Under the pieces are notes generated by a model. The model did not search any database, was not told where the DNA came from, and saw nothing but the letters and a program-made list of their open reading frames with translations. This document shows positions 50,201 through 61,485 of a stretch of 64,000 bases of DNA, piece by piece; within the stretch, counting starts at the first letter, position 1; each line of letters begins with the position of its first letter. This DNA comes from Nymphaea colorata (Eukaryota; Streptophyta; Magnoliopsida; Nymphaeales; Nymphaeaceae). Both the position numbers and the translations under genes were made by a program. Where the stretch lies: assembly GCF_008831285.2 (NCBI RefSeq), contig NC_045147.1:23336981-23400980 (forward strand). Direction: 5' to 3'.

Positions 50201-52747
50201 CACAGTCAAACATGTGTTGGGTGCGGTCAATGCACCCATGGCCGTATCAGTCCTTTTTTTAGACTCAGCAAAGTTGGCCAAGTCCTTTTGGTCCATAATT
50301 AAGTTTTATTAAACAATCGTGTATATATAATGAAATGAAGAGCCTTGACAAAAACTAAAAGGCTGTTCATGTTATCTATTGTCTAACTACACCTATTCAA
50401 CATGATTTTCTGGCGGCAGATAATTTTTCCAGTGACTTGTTTTCTTTAGTATAACTTTCTATATTGTTTTGTTTGTTTAAAATCTTACTTTTAGTTATAT
50501 GTATGTGCATGTGTGTGTGTGACAGTGTCCCAAATTTTTTTAAAGTGCTCCACACCCATACTCATACCAACACCCATACGGACCGTACCTATGTGACACA
50601 GCTAGGCAGTGAGAGATGATCTCATCTCATGACTATGACAACCTCTTATACATGTAATCAATAGCATAACCTACCAAAAAATAAACATGCCCTTTCTGTA
50701 CCAAACCATAATCATACTTTCTCTTTACATACTGCAAAGAACTAAGTGCAATGCAAGAAGCAACTTAACCAAGAGATTTGATGATGATGATGAAAGCCAA
50801 CATCAATGCATAAGATGCTCTCTTTCGGGTGAAAGTAATGCAATAATGATGGAAAGGAGCACATCACAGTTAACTAAGCATAGAAATCTAACAATGCAGT
50901 ATCCGGCTGGCAGCTTTGAGTCTTTGACAAATACAGTATATAGGATGAGGAACAATTAACAAAAATTGTCGTATCTTCCATACTCACATTCATTTCCACA
51001 TCCACAACAGGCTCAGAAACAAATTCAGGAACCCTGGAATACCATGCTGGTTCTTCTTCCTATAGAAGGAAGAAACTACGTTGTCAGCATTAGTCAAATA
51101 AAATAACTGTAACAGTTATTGGATTGTTAACTGCAACCACCTCTAGGATTTTTACAAAGAGGCGCATGGCTTCAGTTTGTGCCATGTTTCCAAGTCCATG
51201 CCAGCTGTAAACAAAATGTAATTTATTGATAAGTAATCAAGTGAAAGCAACAAAAACTATAACTAAGCTACCAGCATATGAAAATATACATGCAACATGT
51301 GGGGCATTTTTGTACATGTGCAGATTGCAATGCACAACAACAATTAAGAAAGGGCTTAAAAGGCACCCATTGCGAAGGACCGGCATTAGATTCCAATCTA
51401 ACTAGTCAAACTCTACAGTATTCCCTTTATGGACGCCTAGCAGTATGGTCCACAGCAAGATAGCCAAATCAGGAGATAAAATAGGAAGTCGCTTGACTTT
51501 GACATAATAAAAATATATATTTACAATTTAAAATGAAATTTTGAGTCTTTGACCGAAGCATATCAACTGTGGTGAAATTGTTACAGGAGTCACGTTATTA
51601 GGTACACAAGCGCGAAAATTTTTTAGCCAAAATTTGTTTCTTCAGTTTCACGTTAAAACTGATGCCCCTTGGGAGAATGCTTCTCAGAACAAGGGAACTA
51701 ACGCCATTGCCTCCTGAAAAAACTTCCTAAAAAGCAAGATTCCCAAGCATCCAGCAACCATGCTTAAAAATCCAAGAATGTCAATGTTTCCTCTCGCATC
51801 CAACCGCTCTACTTTCCATCATACAGCAGACGGAACTTCCTCGTGCGTATATCCTTCCCTTGGCAAGATATCAATTCGATCAGTTGTTAATTGCTGTTTA
51901 GTGACTTATCATGCATTACATTATCGACTGATGATACTCCATGGAAAAAAAAAAACAACAATAAGTCGATGAAATAGAAAACCGAATATTATCAATTTCC
52001 TGGGCATTTTTGCCAACGGATTCGATCCCAAATGGAAAATCATCAAACAATTATGAGAAACGGCGATAAGCACCAAGATCGAAATTCCAAACAAGTACGG
52101 TTTCATTTACCAACCTCGTCCATTTGCTGCTCTCAACAGGACTCCACCCCTTAGGCTTAGGGATTGTGCATGGACCCACGGTAGCCTGCAAAATTACAGG
52201 AAAAAAAAAGGTCGAATCCATTCCATGTTTGTAAGCACGCTAGAAACTTAAATCAGATGAACTGAAACCATACGAGATCCAGATATGATAATCCGCGAGC
52301 GCACCCAATACTAAGAACTACAAAATTCAACAAAACCAGATTCCACATTCCCCTCAGATCTTTGCAGTACCCAATTCACATAATCAAGATCTCACTCAAT
52401 TCTCTCGAAAAGCACCCGTAAAATAGTTCGCAAACACCAATGACCAGACTGATTCACCGCAAATCTAACGCAGTCAACAGAGAACTGTCGTTCCTACGCA
52501 GATTCAGCGAAGAAGGCCACGGATCGTCGCATGATCATCGGATAAAACAATCGAAGACGAACAAAGCGATCGAAATTCTTGCCTGCTGGTAGAGTCCGTA
52601 AAGTAAGAGCGCAACGTCGTTCCGGAAGCGAGAAATTGCAGCAGGCTTGGCGGAACCCTGAGATCCTCCTCCGAAACCTGCGTAGGCGGCCGCCGCGTAG
52701 AACCTCTCAGGGTATGCGAGGCCGGAGCTCGCCCTCGCCATCGCCAT
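44216..52747 (-). CDS. ACBP4: Kelch-type acyl-CoA-binding protein, ACBP4-like, 18 exons
   Basis: Cytosolic acyl-CoA-binding protein that binds long-chain acyl-CoA esters for lipid trafficking. Exons, complement in transcript order: 52583-52747, 52115-52185, 51141-51204, 50988-51059, 49698-49886, 49507-49584, 49004-49111, 48808-48874, 48653-48714, 48064-48203, 47750-47876, 47553-47667, 46570-46658, 46112-46195, 45844-46029, 45609-45764, 45465-45524, 44216-44401. They total 2019 nt (672 aa), every phase closes, and the length is near Arabidopsis ACBP4. The ACB domain (about 12-105) includes YPERFYAAAAY, LLYGLYQQATVGP and EAMRLFVKILEE. Kelch blades (about 185-510) include YIFGGNHNGRYLNDL, LVMFGGEDHKRSLLNDL, LLIFGGGSHATCFNDL and WFIVGGGDN. 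A long coiled coil follows (about 545-650), and the tail is GGVWGWLAGSPP. Introns 1 and 16 use GC donors. Residue 260 is Ala where a kelch glycine is expected. Confidence 0.95.
46917..47247. repeat. Three tandem copies of a 112-bp unit
   Basis: The unit, beginning CTAATACATAA and containing GCTCACATATAGGAATTAG, recurs with exact 112-bp spacing (the shared GCTCACATAT starts at 46,937, 47,049 and 47,161). Each unit holds TTTGGTAGC; copy 1 holds the matching GCTACCAAA 27 bp later, giving a hairpin. It lies in intron 12 of the ACBP4-like gene. Confidence 0.9.
47250..47293. repeat. Compound CT / poly-C / AC low-complexity tract
   Basis: A CT run, then about 17 C residues, then an AC run, directly after the 112-bp tandem array. 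Likely a slippage hot spot. The C-run length may be unreliable in the assembly. Confidence 0.9.
49316..49359. repeat. 2 x 22-bp tandem duplication
   Basis: The unit ACTACAGTGTCTTTAATATT plus 2 bases repeats perfectly twice. It lies in intron 6 of the ACBP4-like gene. Confidence 0.8.
50113..50599. mobile_element. MITE-like element flanked by AGCTAGGCAG direct repeats
   Basis: The 10-bp sequence AGCTAGGCAG occurs at 50,103-50,112 and 50,600-50,609, a likely target-site duplication of Mutator-like length. The ends carry GTCACACGGGTAC (50,125-50,137) and its inverted relative GTACCTATGTGAC (50,585-50,597). No open frame is seen. It lies in intron 4 of the ACBP4-like gene. The exact outer boundary is uncertain because the word CTATGTGACAC occurs in direct orientation at both ends. 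Confidence 0.6.
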
Positions 52748-54404
52748 TGCTTCCTCCCTCTCTTGCAGCCACCAGCAACTCGGGAGGAAAGAGAGAGAGA
52801 TAGAGGAAGAGCGGGGGAGGGAGGGAGATCTCACCGCGGCAACTCCTCTTACTCTCCCATATTGAAGAAAGTGGAAAATATTTATAGTTCGGATTTAAGC
52901 TTTTGTTAACGTCCGCTCTCGTTGTCCGAACTAGTAAACCGACGCCCGGGCAGCGGGTCGGATTCCGTTTAGATTTAGATTTGATTTAATCGGTTCTCGA
53001 AGTGGAGCTTTGAACCCATTTTTCCGACCCGGTAATATCATTAGACGAGCTCTGGACACTAATTTGGATACCAAATCCAATATTTCTCCACGGACCCAAG
53101 ATACTATGGCCAATGGTTTTGAATTTGATATCTAATCCAAATCCAGTTCATGTTCTGATCCAAAACAGGTCCAAGCAGACAAATGGGTCTCTTTTCTCCT
53201 AAAGAACTTGCGAAGCGGTTCTGACGAGATCGGCGCAATAGTATCGGTATTATAGGTGAATCGCTTTTTTTTTTTAAAAAAAAAAACGATACGATTTCTG
53301 ATAGCCAATCTGCATGTGTTTTTATTTAAGACATCAATTAGACAAACCAATATTAACTTAAATTAATTGATATTTGTAGATATAAAAACAAGAAAAACAC
53401 AAAAAAAAAAAATGCAAATGGACCTGTCTCACTTGCTTGAGGTGCCGAAACGGTAAGGCCTGACTGTTGCCGTACACATAAGAGTTACTGTGATTGTATG
53501 CCTGTTAGGGATGATTAAAATTAAAAAAAACTCATTGTTATAAAAAATATAAATTATTATTTAAAACTTAAAAAAATATTAAAAACGACAAATACACGTT
53601 TTTTTGCAACAAGAAAACTACACTGCAATCTAATTCTATCATTATATCAAAGTAAGTAAAAAATATCGGCGTTTAGCACGCCGTAACTTGGTAAACACCA
53701 TTTTTGCTTTCTTTTCTTTGTATATAAAATAAAAGCGGATCCCTACTCCAAAGGAATATGATGCCAATATATTTGCATTTATCTCTAACATTATTTAACC
53801 GTTCAAAAGTAAAACTTCAATAAAAAAAGAAAGTCAAGATCTATACAAGTCAGCATTGCCATATCTAATCTCTCTTGCCTTTTGTACATATATTTAATAT
53901 AACAAAGGGAAAAAAATTAGGTACCACGGCACTATAGTAGCTATGGTTGAGTTGTCCAAAACGATACTTTTTGTGTCAAACCATTTTTTTCCCGGTTCAT
54001 ATTGGCAGAGATGTCAATAGATCATATCATATTCAAATATGATGCATCTTTTACCTTGTTTGATTTATTGGATCTTCATATATTCAAGGTTCAAATATGA
54101 ATCAATAAAGGTGTACATCATTACTTGAATTTGATTTAAAATTCACAATCCAAACCTGGATTTATTTGTGCATATGAGTCCAAATCTAGCTTCTAAATCT
54201 ACTCAATCCGAACTACGTGTGATCATATGTTAAGATTGACTTCTAAAATGCAGGGATATTGGATTCTACCATACTCCAAATCCGTATCCAATGCCGACAG
54301 TGGCGCCGAAATATGGGATGCACCAGGCTATCCGTCCCGAGAAGGGGGATAGCTTCGATATTTCGTAAATTTACACGGGTAGTTTCGTCGTCCGCGAATT
54401 GGTA
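52748..54404. other. ACBP4 promoter and intergenic sequence
   Basis: The first 200 bp hold the 5' UTR and TATA box of the ACBP4-like gene. The rest is AT-rich with no gene recognised. The snoRNA promoter lies at the right end. Confidence 0.6.
52879..52887 (-). promoter_or_regulatory. TATA box of the ACBP4-like gene
   Basis: The minus strand reads CTATAAATA about 130 bp upstream of the start codon. This leaves room for a 5' UTR of about 100 nt. Confidence 0.6.
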
Positions 54405-54413
54405 AAACCCTAA
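54405..54413 (+). promoter_or_regulatory. Telo-box of the snoRNA transcription unit
   Basis: AAACCCTAA matches the plant telo-box, a promoter element common in ribosomal-protein and snoRNA genes. A TATAAA follows at 54,442-54,447, which would place the start near 54,475, about 190 nt before the first snoRNA. Confidence 0.6.
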
Positions 54414-54662
54414 TTCCCCATCTCAGCCTCCGTCTACAATCTATAAACCGCGAATCCCATCTCGCCATTCCTACGATTCTCTATTCGCTCCAGAAGGAAG
54501 CAAAATCTGCCCAAGTTCTCTCCTCTTCTGCTTTTCGTTTTTACTCTTCTTCCTCATCCTCCTTGTTCCTAATCAACGTTTTGTTTTCAGAGGTTTCTTT
54601 CTGTTTTTCTCTTTCCCAATGAACGAGTTTGTTACGAAGTGACTTTCCTTCCGCGTCGAAGC

Positions 54663-54760
54663 GAGGGCGATGATGATCGAAAACTACCTATTTGTTGAGG
54701 GGATGCGATTGGTTAATCATCTCTAGTGATAAAGAAACCAATGGATCCTACTGAGCCTTC
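54663..54760 (+). ncRNA. Box C/D snoRNA, predicted guide for 18S rRNA (snR41/U62-like)
   Basis: A terminal stem GAGGGC/GCCTTC (one G-U pair) encloses box C ATGATGA (54,670-54,676) and box D CTGA (54,751-54,754). A C'-like GTGATAA lies between. The 12 nt CCAATGGATCCT (54,738-54,749) just before box D are complementary to AGGATCCATTGG, which I recall from plant 18S rRNA. By the box D + 5 rule the target is the A in GGAUCC, the position equivalent to yeast Am541, guided by snR41 in yeast. It would direct 2'-O-methylation with fibrillarin, NOP56/58 and 15.5K in the nucleolus. No convincing D' box or second guide was seen. Confidence 0.85.
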
Positions 54761-54818
54761 CTTCTTTTTCTATCTTCATTTATTTTATATGTTTGTTTGT
54801 TTGATCGTTTTGGTATGG

Positions 54819-54900
54819 CCATCGATGTGATGATATTTTTCCCCGGATGCCATGGCAAATGTTGGTTCGGAAAATCAGACTACAATTATCTGATCGATGG
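54819..54900 (+). ncRNA. Box C/D snoRNA, predicted guide for 25S rRNA
   Basis: A perfect 7-bp terminal stem CCATCGA/TCGATGG encloses box C GTGATGA (54,827-54,833) and box D CTGA (54,890-54,893). The 12 nt CAGACTACAATT (54,876-54,887) before box D are complementary to AATTGTAGTCTG, which I recall from the 5' part of plant 25S rRNA. The box D + 5 rule points to the first U of AAUUG. It lies 58 nt after the first snoRNA on the same strand, so both are likely processed from one precursor. I do not assign a published name. Confidence 0.85.
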
Positions 54901-57195
54901 TATCAACATTTTTGTTTTATTTCCTTTTCTGTTTCCTTCTATGCGATACTTTTCCTCCTCGCGTTCCAGGCTTGTGGTATTTTTATCGATCTGTTCAGGT
55001 GTCCAGTGTTTTAGATTTCTAATGCCTGTGATTTTTTTTCTGTTTGCCGTGGAGTTGATTCAAGGCGACCAGTTTCAGAGGCGTTTTAGGTTTTAAATTT
55101 CTGAAGATTGTGTTTTCAGCCTATACAGATAACAGACTTCGGATTCGAAGTGCTATATTTTTGAAACATTCCAAAATTTTATTTTAGTTTATTCTCCCAG
55201 AAGGTTTTGTTAGTCTTCTGTTTTTTGTTTTTCAACATTTCGTCATTCGCCTTAGACAGAAAATTTCAGAAAGTAGATTTGTCATTGTGACATGGAAGCA
55301 GAAATAGCTTTGGGTGGAAAAATTCGGCAGAAAAAGTTGTTCATGGAGTGCTTGTTCATCCCTTGGGTTTGACAGAAGACATAAGCATGGAGAAACTGAG
55401 GGACATTCACATTCCTGAGCATGAAACGAGTCAAACGTTTGGCTTTTTGAAGGGCCACTCTCAACTGAAGGGTGTTTTTTCAAAAATAAATATCTCAACT
55501 TCTGTATGAAATTGTCTTAAATAAATTTTAAAAAATTATTTTATCATAAAAACTCCAAGAAGATTAATGTTGAAGAAAACATAAAAATTGATATTCTCAT
55601 TTCTCTCACGCCTCCACTGAACAAGATTTCCTGTTACCATAAGACCAAAGGAACCGCCGGTGGGATATGAGAAGACGTTATGATTCGGTTCTCTAATGGA
55701 GGCAACCAACAGACAGAATGAACGCTCAACATTATCTTGGAGCAACTATTTGGTTACATGCTTTTGGGGTGCCAGGAGCGGGACGCCATGTTCCTCGCGT
55801 CACGGAACAGGATATCAAACGTTCTTCGGAACAGCAAGTCCTAGGGCTTAGGGCTGCAGAGGGTTGAATTGTGAATGGGAGTTTCCAAGTCAAGTCTGTC
55901 TTTTATCGAGCTCATCTAACTACACATTGGAATCAAACAGCTATTCTGCAGGAAAGTTCTTGCGCGTTGAAATCAAACAACTACAGTAGAGTTCAAAAAT
56001 TTTGTGTATTCCATCAAAGGAAAAAAAAAAGTTCATGGGTAATTTGTCAATGATAAAAGGACGCCTTCAAGCACTGAACATCATGAATGCCATATAAATA
56101 GAAACAGGAAGGCATTGGTTCAACTTTGCATGGGAGCCAACAAAAATTGGAATCCAACTTACTGTTTGTGTAGAAGCAGACAGCGAAGAGAAGAGCGTGG
56201 AAGACGACGTCTACAAATCCTACTCCGAGGAAAAAGCGATACCGAATAGAAAGTAATTTGCAGGCGCCGTAGCCATTTTGCATGGACAAAATATGACTCC
56301 CTTGGTTGATTGGGTACCCCATGGATGGGCGACCTTTCAGGTCCTTCAACTAGGCTTTCAGGTCCTTCAACTAGGCTTTCAGGTCTTTCAACTAGGCTTT
56401 GTCCAATTAAGTTTTCATCTGCTTTAAGTGATGATTCCATGTAGTGCCTACTCTGCTTAGAGAATATTGTCGAGGGGCTCAAGGATAAACTGCTGCGGCA
56501 TCTAAGCTGCACTGGAACCAGCCCTGTCCCCTTTATGAATGATAGATGTAACGGTTGCCACCTTCACCTTATTAACACAGCTCAGCAACAAAAATTCTTG
56601 GTATGATTATCGATGTATTCTCATTATGTACATAGAAACGTGTGGTCCAAGCTGTTAGATCATACAGACAGGTGGTGACTTGATTTGGATGCTATGAAAA
56701 CCAATGAACTAACCTTGGTTTAGATCTTCCACCACAGAAGTCGAAGGCATTATATTGTTATTAGTCTTGGTATTGGCTATGTATTGGTTCGTTGACGACA
56801 TACATTGGCTGGTATGCTATGATAATGACGCAGAAGTCACACCAGCATGCAGGCCACAGTATAACTGCCTGTTCATCCCGTGGATCAAATTTTGGCAACA
56901 TATAAACTACCAGCTCAACCCTGAAACAAACTGCCAACATTATATATCCAGGGGCACAGCATTTCTACACAAGAAGCATAAGAAAACAACAAACATACAA
57001 GTAGTCACAAACGAGGAGCCAGTAGGAGTTTTGTAGAGGACTTCACATCCCATTTTTATTATACCGAAAAATCTCCACTCTCAGTTAGCTCACTAGCAAG
57101 TAATCTAAACTGGATGTCCCTCCCGAGGTGCTGATACAAAATTGAAAGCTGTTATAGAGAAAAACTTGGAAAAGAATCTCACAGGAAATCTCTCT
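54901..57195. other. Intergenic after the snoRNAs
   Basis: No third C/D box RNA was found. A 6-bp hairpin ACTTCG-GATT-CGAAGT lies near 55,136. A 3 x 21-bp tandem repeat is at 56,335-56,400. Open frames on the minus strand at 56,047-56,512 are described among the findings. The right end should hold the 3' UTR of the NDUFAF4-like gene. Confidence 0.5.
56335..56400. repeat. 3 x 21-bp tandem repeat
   Basis: The unit TTTCAGGTCCTTCAACTAGGC repeats about three times, with one C-to-T change in the third copy. On the minus strand it keeps frame and would encode SLVEGPE repeats. Confidence 0.9.
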
Positions 57196-58636
57196 CTACC
57201 TGCTCTCGTCCGTGCTGCCTTCACTGGAACCTTCAGGAGGGAGAGAGAGATGCTGCAGAACTCTCTGAACATGAACCACGTCAATTTTTAATGTCTCAGC
57301 AATAGCTTTTGCATCCATAGGTCTACTTTGACCATCTGCTTTGCCTTCGTGGAAAAGGAAGACCTGGCGCAGCTTAGCAATGTTAAGCGTCCCTGGGGGG
57401 ACAGCTTTTTGTTCATCATAGCCAGCTCCAGGCTTTGTATCCCGTAGTTTTGGCATAGGTCTATTATATCTCTGTACAACTGATGCCTGCAGAAAGGACA
57501 AGCTGATTACTAATCCAAGAATAGGACCCGTTGAAGACACTGATCATAGCAGTCACAAAGCTTGCCAAACCGTATCAATTTGTAGAAGGCATCCACATAC
57601 AAACAGATTTCACACCTGAAAGCAAAACACTAATGGTCCAACTAATATGAGAAAAGTTCATAGAACATCATCGGTTTCAGCAAGTTATTTTGTTTTTCTA
57701 GGAGAAATCTTGTCGAAATCAAGAACAAAGGGGTAAAACGATTAAAAACCGTACAGTTTTCTCCAATTTGGAACAGCCACAGGTCATCCAAATCTGACGA
57801 GTGACAGTATCCATGTCCCAGTTGGGGAGGCAGTTTACAGTACAGCACATTTCTATGAAAGAGGACATGTATGGAGTTTTCAAAAAAATTCAGGAGAAGT
57901 GAAGACATTGGAGACAACAGATAGAAAAAGAATGACCAAAGAAAACAGAGAAGAGAGAGAGAGAGACTGACACCTTGTTGCCAACAACTGACACACTTTC
58001 AGGAATAAATCTTGCAGCATCCTCGAACAACCAAGAGAAACATGACCGTGCCCAAGGACCACTTACATCCTCATACCAGATACACATGTGCAGAGGTGGA
58101 CAGATATGTTTGAGAGCTCATGTCCTCCCAAAAAGAACATCTATTGCTATATTTGAAACAATATTTTAGGCTTCACATCCTAGAACTTAAGCTTTCTTCT
58201 TCTGCCACAGGCATACGAAAGATACAGCTTTTTAGTGAAAAGAAGTGCAAGGGCTTTAAGGGTATGATGTTGTAACAAAAATAAATCAAGAAAAAAAAAA
58301 GGAAATAAAAAGAAATGATGGAAGTGAGGACATATCCTCCGGATGCTCAAGCTTTCTGCAGAAAGAATTAGCAAGCAATAGCAAACAGCATGAAATAAAC
58401 TGAAGGATAGATCATGGGATGAATTTCAGATATCCTGCATCTTCTTCTACCCTTCAGAAAGTAAATATATACAGATGGCTAGGCTAGTGAAGCCACTAAC
58501 ATGGTCTTCATTGAACAGTCCAAGGTTCAAGAAGAGCTCTGCAACAATATCAGATAAGAGCAACTGTTGGCTGCAAACAAAAGCAGATGCTGGTGTGGCA
58601 AGGTGTTTTATATATGTGCACGTGTGTGCGTATAAA

Positions 58637-58677
<41 letters not shown>

Positions 58678-61485
58678 TACACACACACACACATATATAA
58701 AGGAAATATATGCATTTGAATTAGAGTGTAAGTATAGTAATAATCAATTTTAACAGCCGAACCAAAAGCACACCTGTTGCGCCCCCAACCCCAGTGTGGC
58801 AGCCAATTTGCGACCCCCATGTAGCACAGCATACAAGATAAAAGGCTTTTTGAAATATACAAACCAGATAATTCATAGTATGTTACTCTCATTCCCCAAT
58901 CAGCTTGAAATATTAACAAGAGGCACCAATGCCATATGAATAACGGGATATCATCCCTCATCTTCAGAAGGTCAGCAACACTAGTCAATTTACAGTCCAA
59001 CTATGGATACATGCACAAAATTTTGTTTGATTGCTTAGAGTAACAAAGTGAGTAGAAGACAAAGTGCTGGAACTCAAATCCAAAATAAGGTGAGATGGTA
59101 CCACATATGCATCTGAATATGGCCTTCCCCTCAGTCATAGATGGCACAGTGTTATACAGAGAATAAAATAGAGTCAAGTAATCAAGCACCACATTCATCA
59201 TCACAAGTTCAGACTCTCATGCTTTCAGTTCTACAAGTGGTAAAATGTGCTTAACTCTGGGACTATGAATTCCAAATATATAGAACGGATCTCCTCCCAC
59301 TTGGCTGGTGCATGTATGAAGGTCGTCAAGCACAGGCATCAAACGGTCATCTCTCACGGGCCAATACACATAAAACTGGCCCCAATGCCACATTCACACG
59401 CACGCGCTATGTCACATAGGTACAAGTACGGGTACAGGGAAGTGGGTACGGGTACGACATTTTCATCAATCTTGGTACGGTGGTACAGCGATAGTTATAT
59501 ATTTTTAATTAATTATATACATGAAATCAGCAAAAAAAAGTAACATAAATATAAGAAACAGATGCCATGTTTGCTGGAGATATGTTGTATGAAGGTAAGG
59601 AAGAAGGAGGAAGAGGCGTCAGGCAAAAATGGGTTCATTTAAAGTGGTTTGGATCAGTTCTAACTCAAAACCGATCCGAACCGTACCAAGGCGCACCGCC
59701 ATACCATCATACCGGTACGGGTATGTGAGCAAAACCCACATACCCGTGTGACGTTGCATGCACGTAATGAAACCAGCCAAGTCTCTCTCAAATCAGACAC
59801 AATGACATAACACTGGTCAACTCCATGAAACCACACACACTTGCTGGCCGACAGGCCGACTAGTTCGAAGCATGGAATAAAGTTTTCAACTTTTTATGCA
59901 GTCCTTCATTTTTTAGGGTACATGAACAACATCAAGTAAGGCATCAACGAATAAATATATAACAATCTAAATTTTTAGAGTAGATGAACATCATCAAGCA
60001 ACACACAGACAAATGTATATAAGTAAAGGGAAACAACAGGTTACAGACTTCTAAAACCTCACCTCTCCCATTTCCGGTTTGCCACCAGGCTTTGAACTGA
60101 TCCTTCCCACCATTTGTCTCAGCATTGCATCATATTCTGGATCTCTTTCTTCCAGTACAGAAGATTCACTTCTATTCTTTGATAAGGACTCTGCGAACAA
60201 GATGAAAGTATCGATGTGTCTCAAGTCAGGATCAGAATTAGTATGGCAATTATAAGCTTTAATGTGTCAAATTGTCAATATCAATAGGTTTAAAGTTTTA
60301 AACCTACAATACACGTTGTCTAATTCCTCTAAACATCAGCCAATTCTTTAATTGATTGGTATCGACAAAACTTCATATATCATACAAAAACTCAATGGTC
60401 ATCCATCATATAGCTATGTACGTATAGGAAGCAGAAAAGGCAACGGAATAAGTTCTCGTTTAACAAAACTTAAATTTCTGGAAGTTGAATTCAATGAAGT
60501 AGCATAAAACATTGCACGTCTGAATGATTCAATTAAAGAGTCATAAAATAGACGAACCACCAAACCTGTGAGTCCAATATCTCCTCCAGAAGGAAGCTTC
60601 TGAGGAGAACGCAAGAAAATTAGCACAATATTACGTAGTTCCATCACTTCCAAGCTCGAAATATAGATTCTTTAGATGAAATAAAAAAAAGACTTCTAGC
60701 AATCGTGAAGCGCAATATCCATACCTTGGACTCACATTCGTAACAGCTTTTTCTATACGTCGATCCCGTATGCGGCAAAGTAATGAGGTTGCGACCAACA
60801 ATGGAGAGGCGGAAAAAAAAAAGCTAAAGAACTAATCGAACTAAAGAACAAGTGACTGCAATCATTTTCCTATGAAATAAAAACCAGATTTAGACGATTT
60901 CGCAAAATTCAGAATAATTCTACTCAAACCCAACTTTCAAATGCTCATTGAATAAAAAAGACGACCGCGATCATCAGTCTGCATTGTGGTGATCATGTGA
61001 CGGCGGTAGCAGTCGTTTGAATTATACTATGTTCAACTACCACTTTTTGGTTCTAAGAGAAGCAACGAAGTTGCAGTATATAGGAAGGACAACCATTATT
61101 GCTGAACCCACTTTGACTTCTTGTGGCTGTGTTCATGGCCACTTGGACATTGATGATCATTAGTGAAGTAGAACTAAACCATAGTTGACACCGGAATCTG
61201 GGATTAAAGCAAACGCCCAAACTCAGTGAGGACGATCACAGAGACCCGCAAAAGATCAAGAAATTTCAATAGAGAAAAGGATCAAAGAGCCACAAAGGTA
61301 GCAGGTGAGAAATGCAAACAGGAATTTCACACACCAGCATCTGCAGCGGCACCAAATCGTACTTCTTCTCTTTTGGGCAATTCCGGCTTGCTCGCGACGA
61401 CAACTCTCGGCCGCTCGGTCTTCCTAGACGGGTCGAGGCTCGGAGGCCGACCCTTTCCGATTGCTCTGCGCAGCGCTTGGCCCAT
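57196..61485 (-). CDS. NDUFAF4-like mitochondrial complex I assembly factor, four exons
   Basis: Exons, complement: 61333-61485, 60566-60599, 60063-60190, 57196-57486. They total 606 nt (201 aa), phases consistent. The short N-terminus MGQALRRAIGK, a basic patch with KP (SRKTERPRVVVASKPELPK), a central DPEYDAMLRQMVGRI segment, and a C-terminal block resembling the helical end of animal NDUFAF4 (GTLNIAKLRQVFLFHEGK, DAKAIAETLKIDVVHVQRVL) support the call by pattern. In animals NDUFAF4 works with NDUFAF3 early in assembling the membrane-matrix junction of complex I. Gly2 could be myristoylated. Exon 2 is only 34 nt. Intron 3 is 2.6 kb and carries a microsatellite and a MITE-like element. The exon model is firmer than the function, which rests on remembered family pattern. 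Confidence 0.7.
58635..58697. repeat. Compound (AT)n(AC)n microsatellite
   Basis: AT repeats pass directly into AC repeats, inside intron 3 of the NDUFAF4-like gene. The Cys-Val and Thr-His repeat open frames across it are artefacts. Confidence 0.95.
59411..59752. mobile_element. MITE-like element, relative of the one at 50,113-50,599
   Basis: The left end GTCACATAGGTAC and the right end CATACCCGTGTGAC are inverted relatives of each other and of the ends of the element in the ACBP4-like gene. The body has repeated ACGGGTAC words near both ends. No open frame and no clear target duplication are seen. It lies in intron 3 of the NDUFAF4-like gene. Confidence 0.5.

Noticed and set aside
58447-59000. 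Cys-Val and Thr-His repeat frames
   Set aside because: Translations of an AT/AC microsatellite inside an intron.
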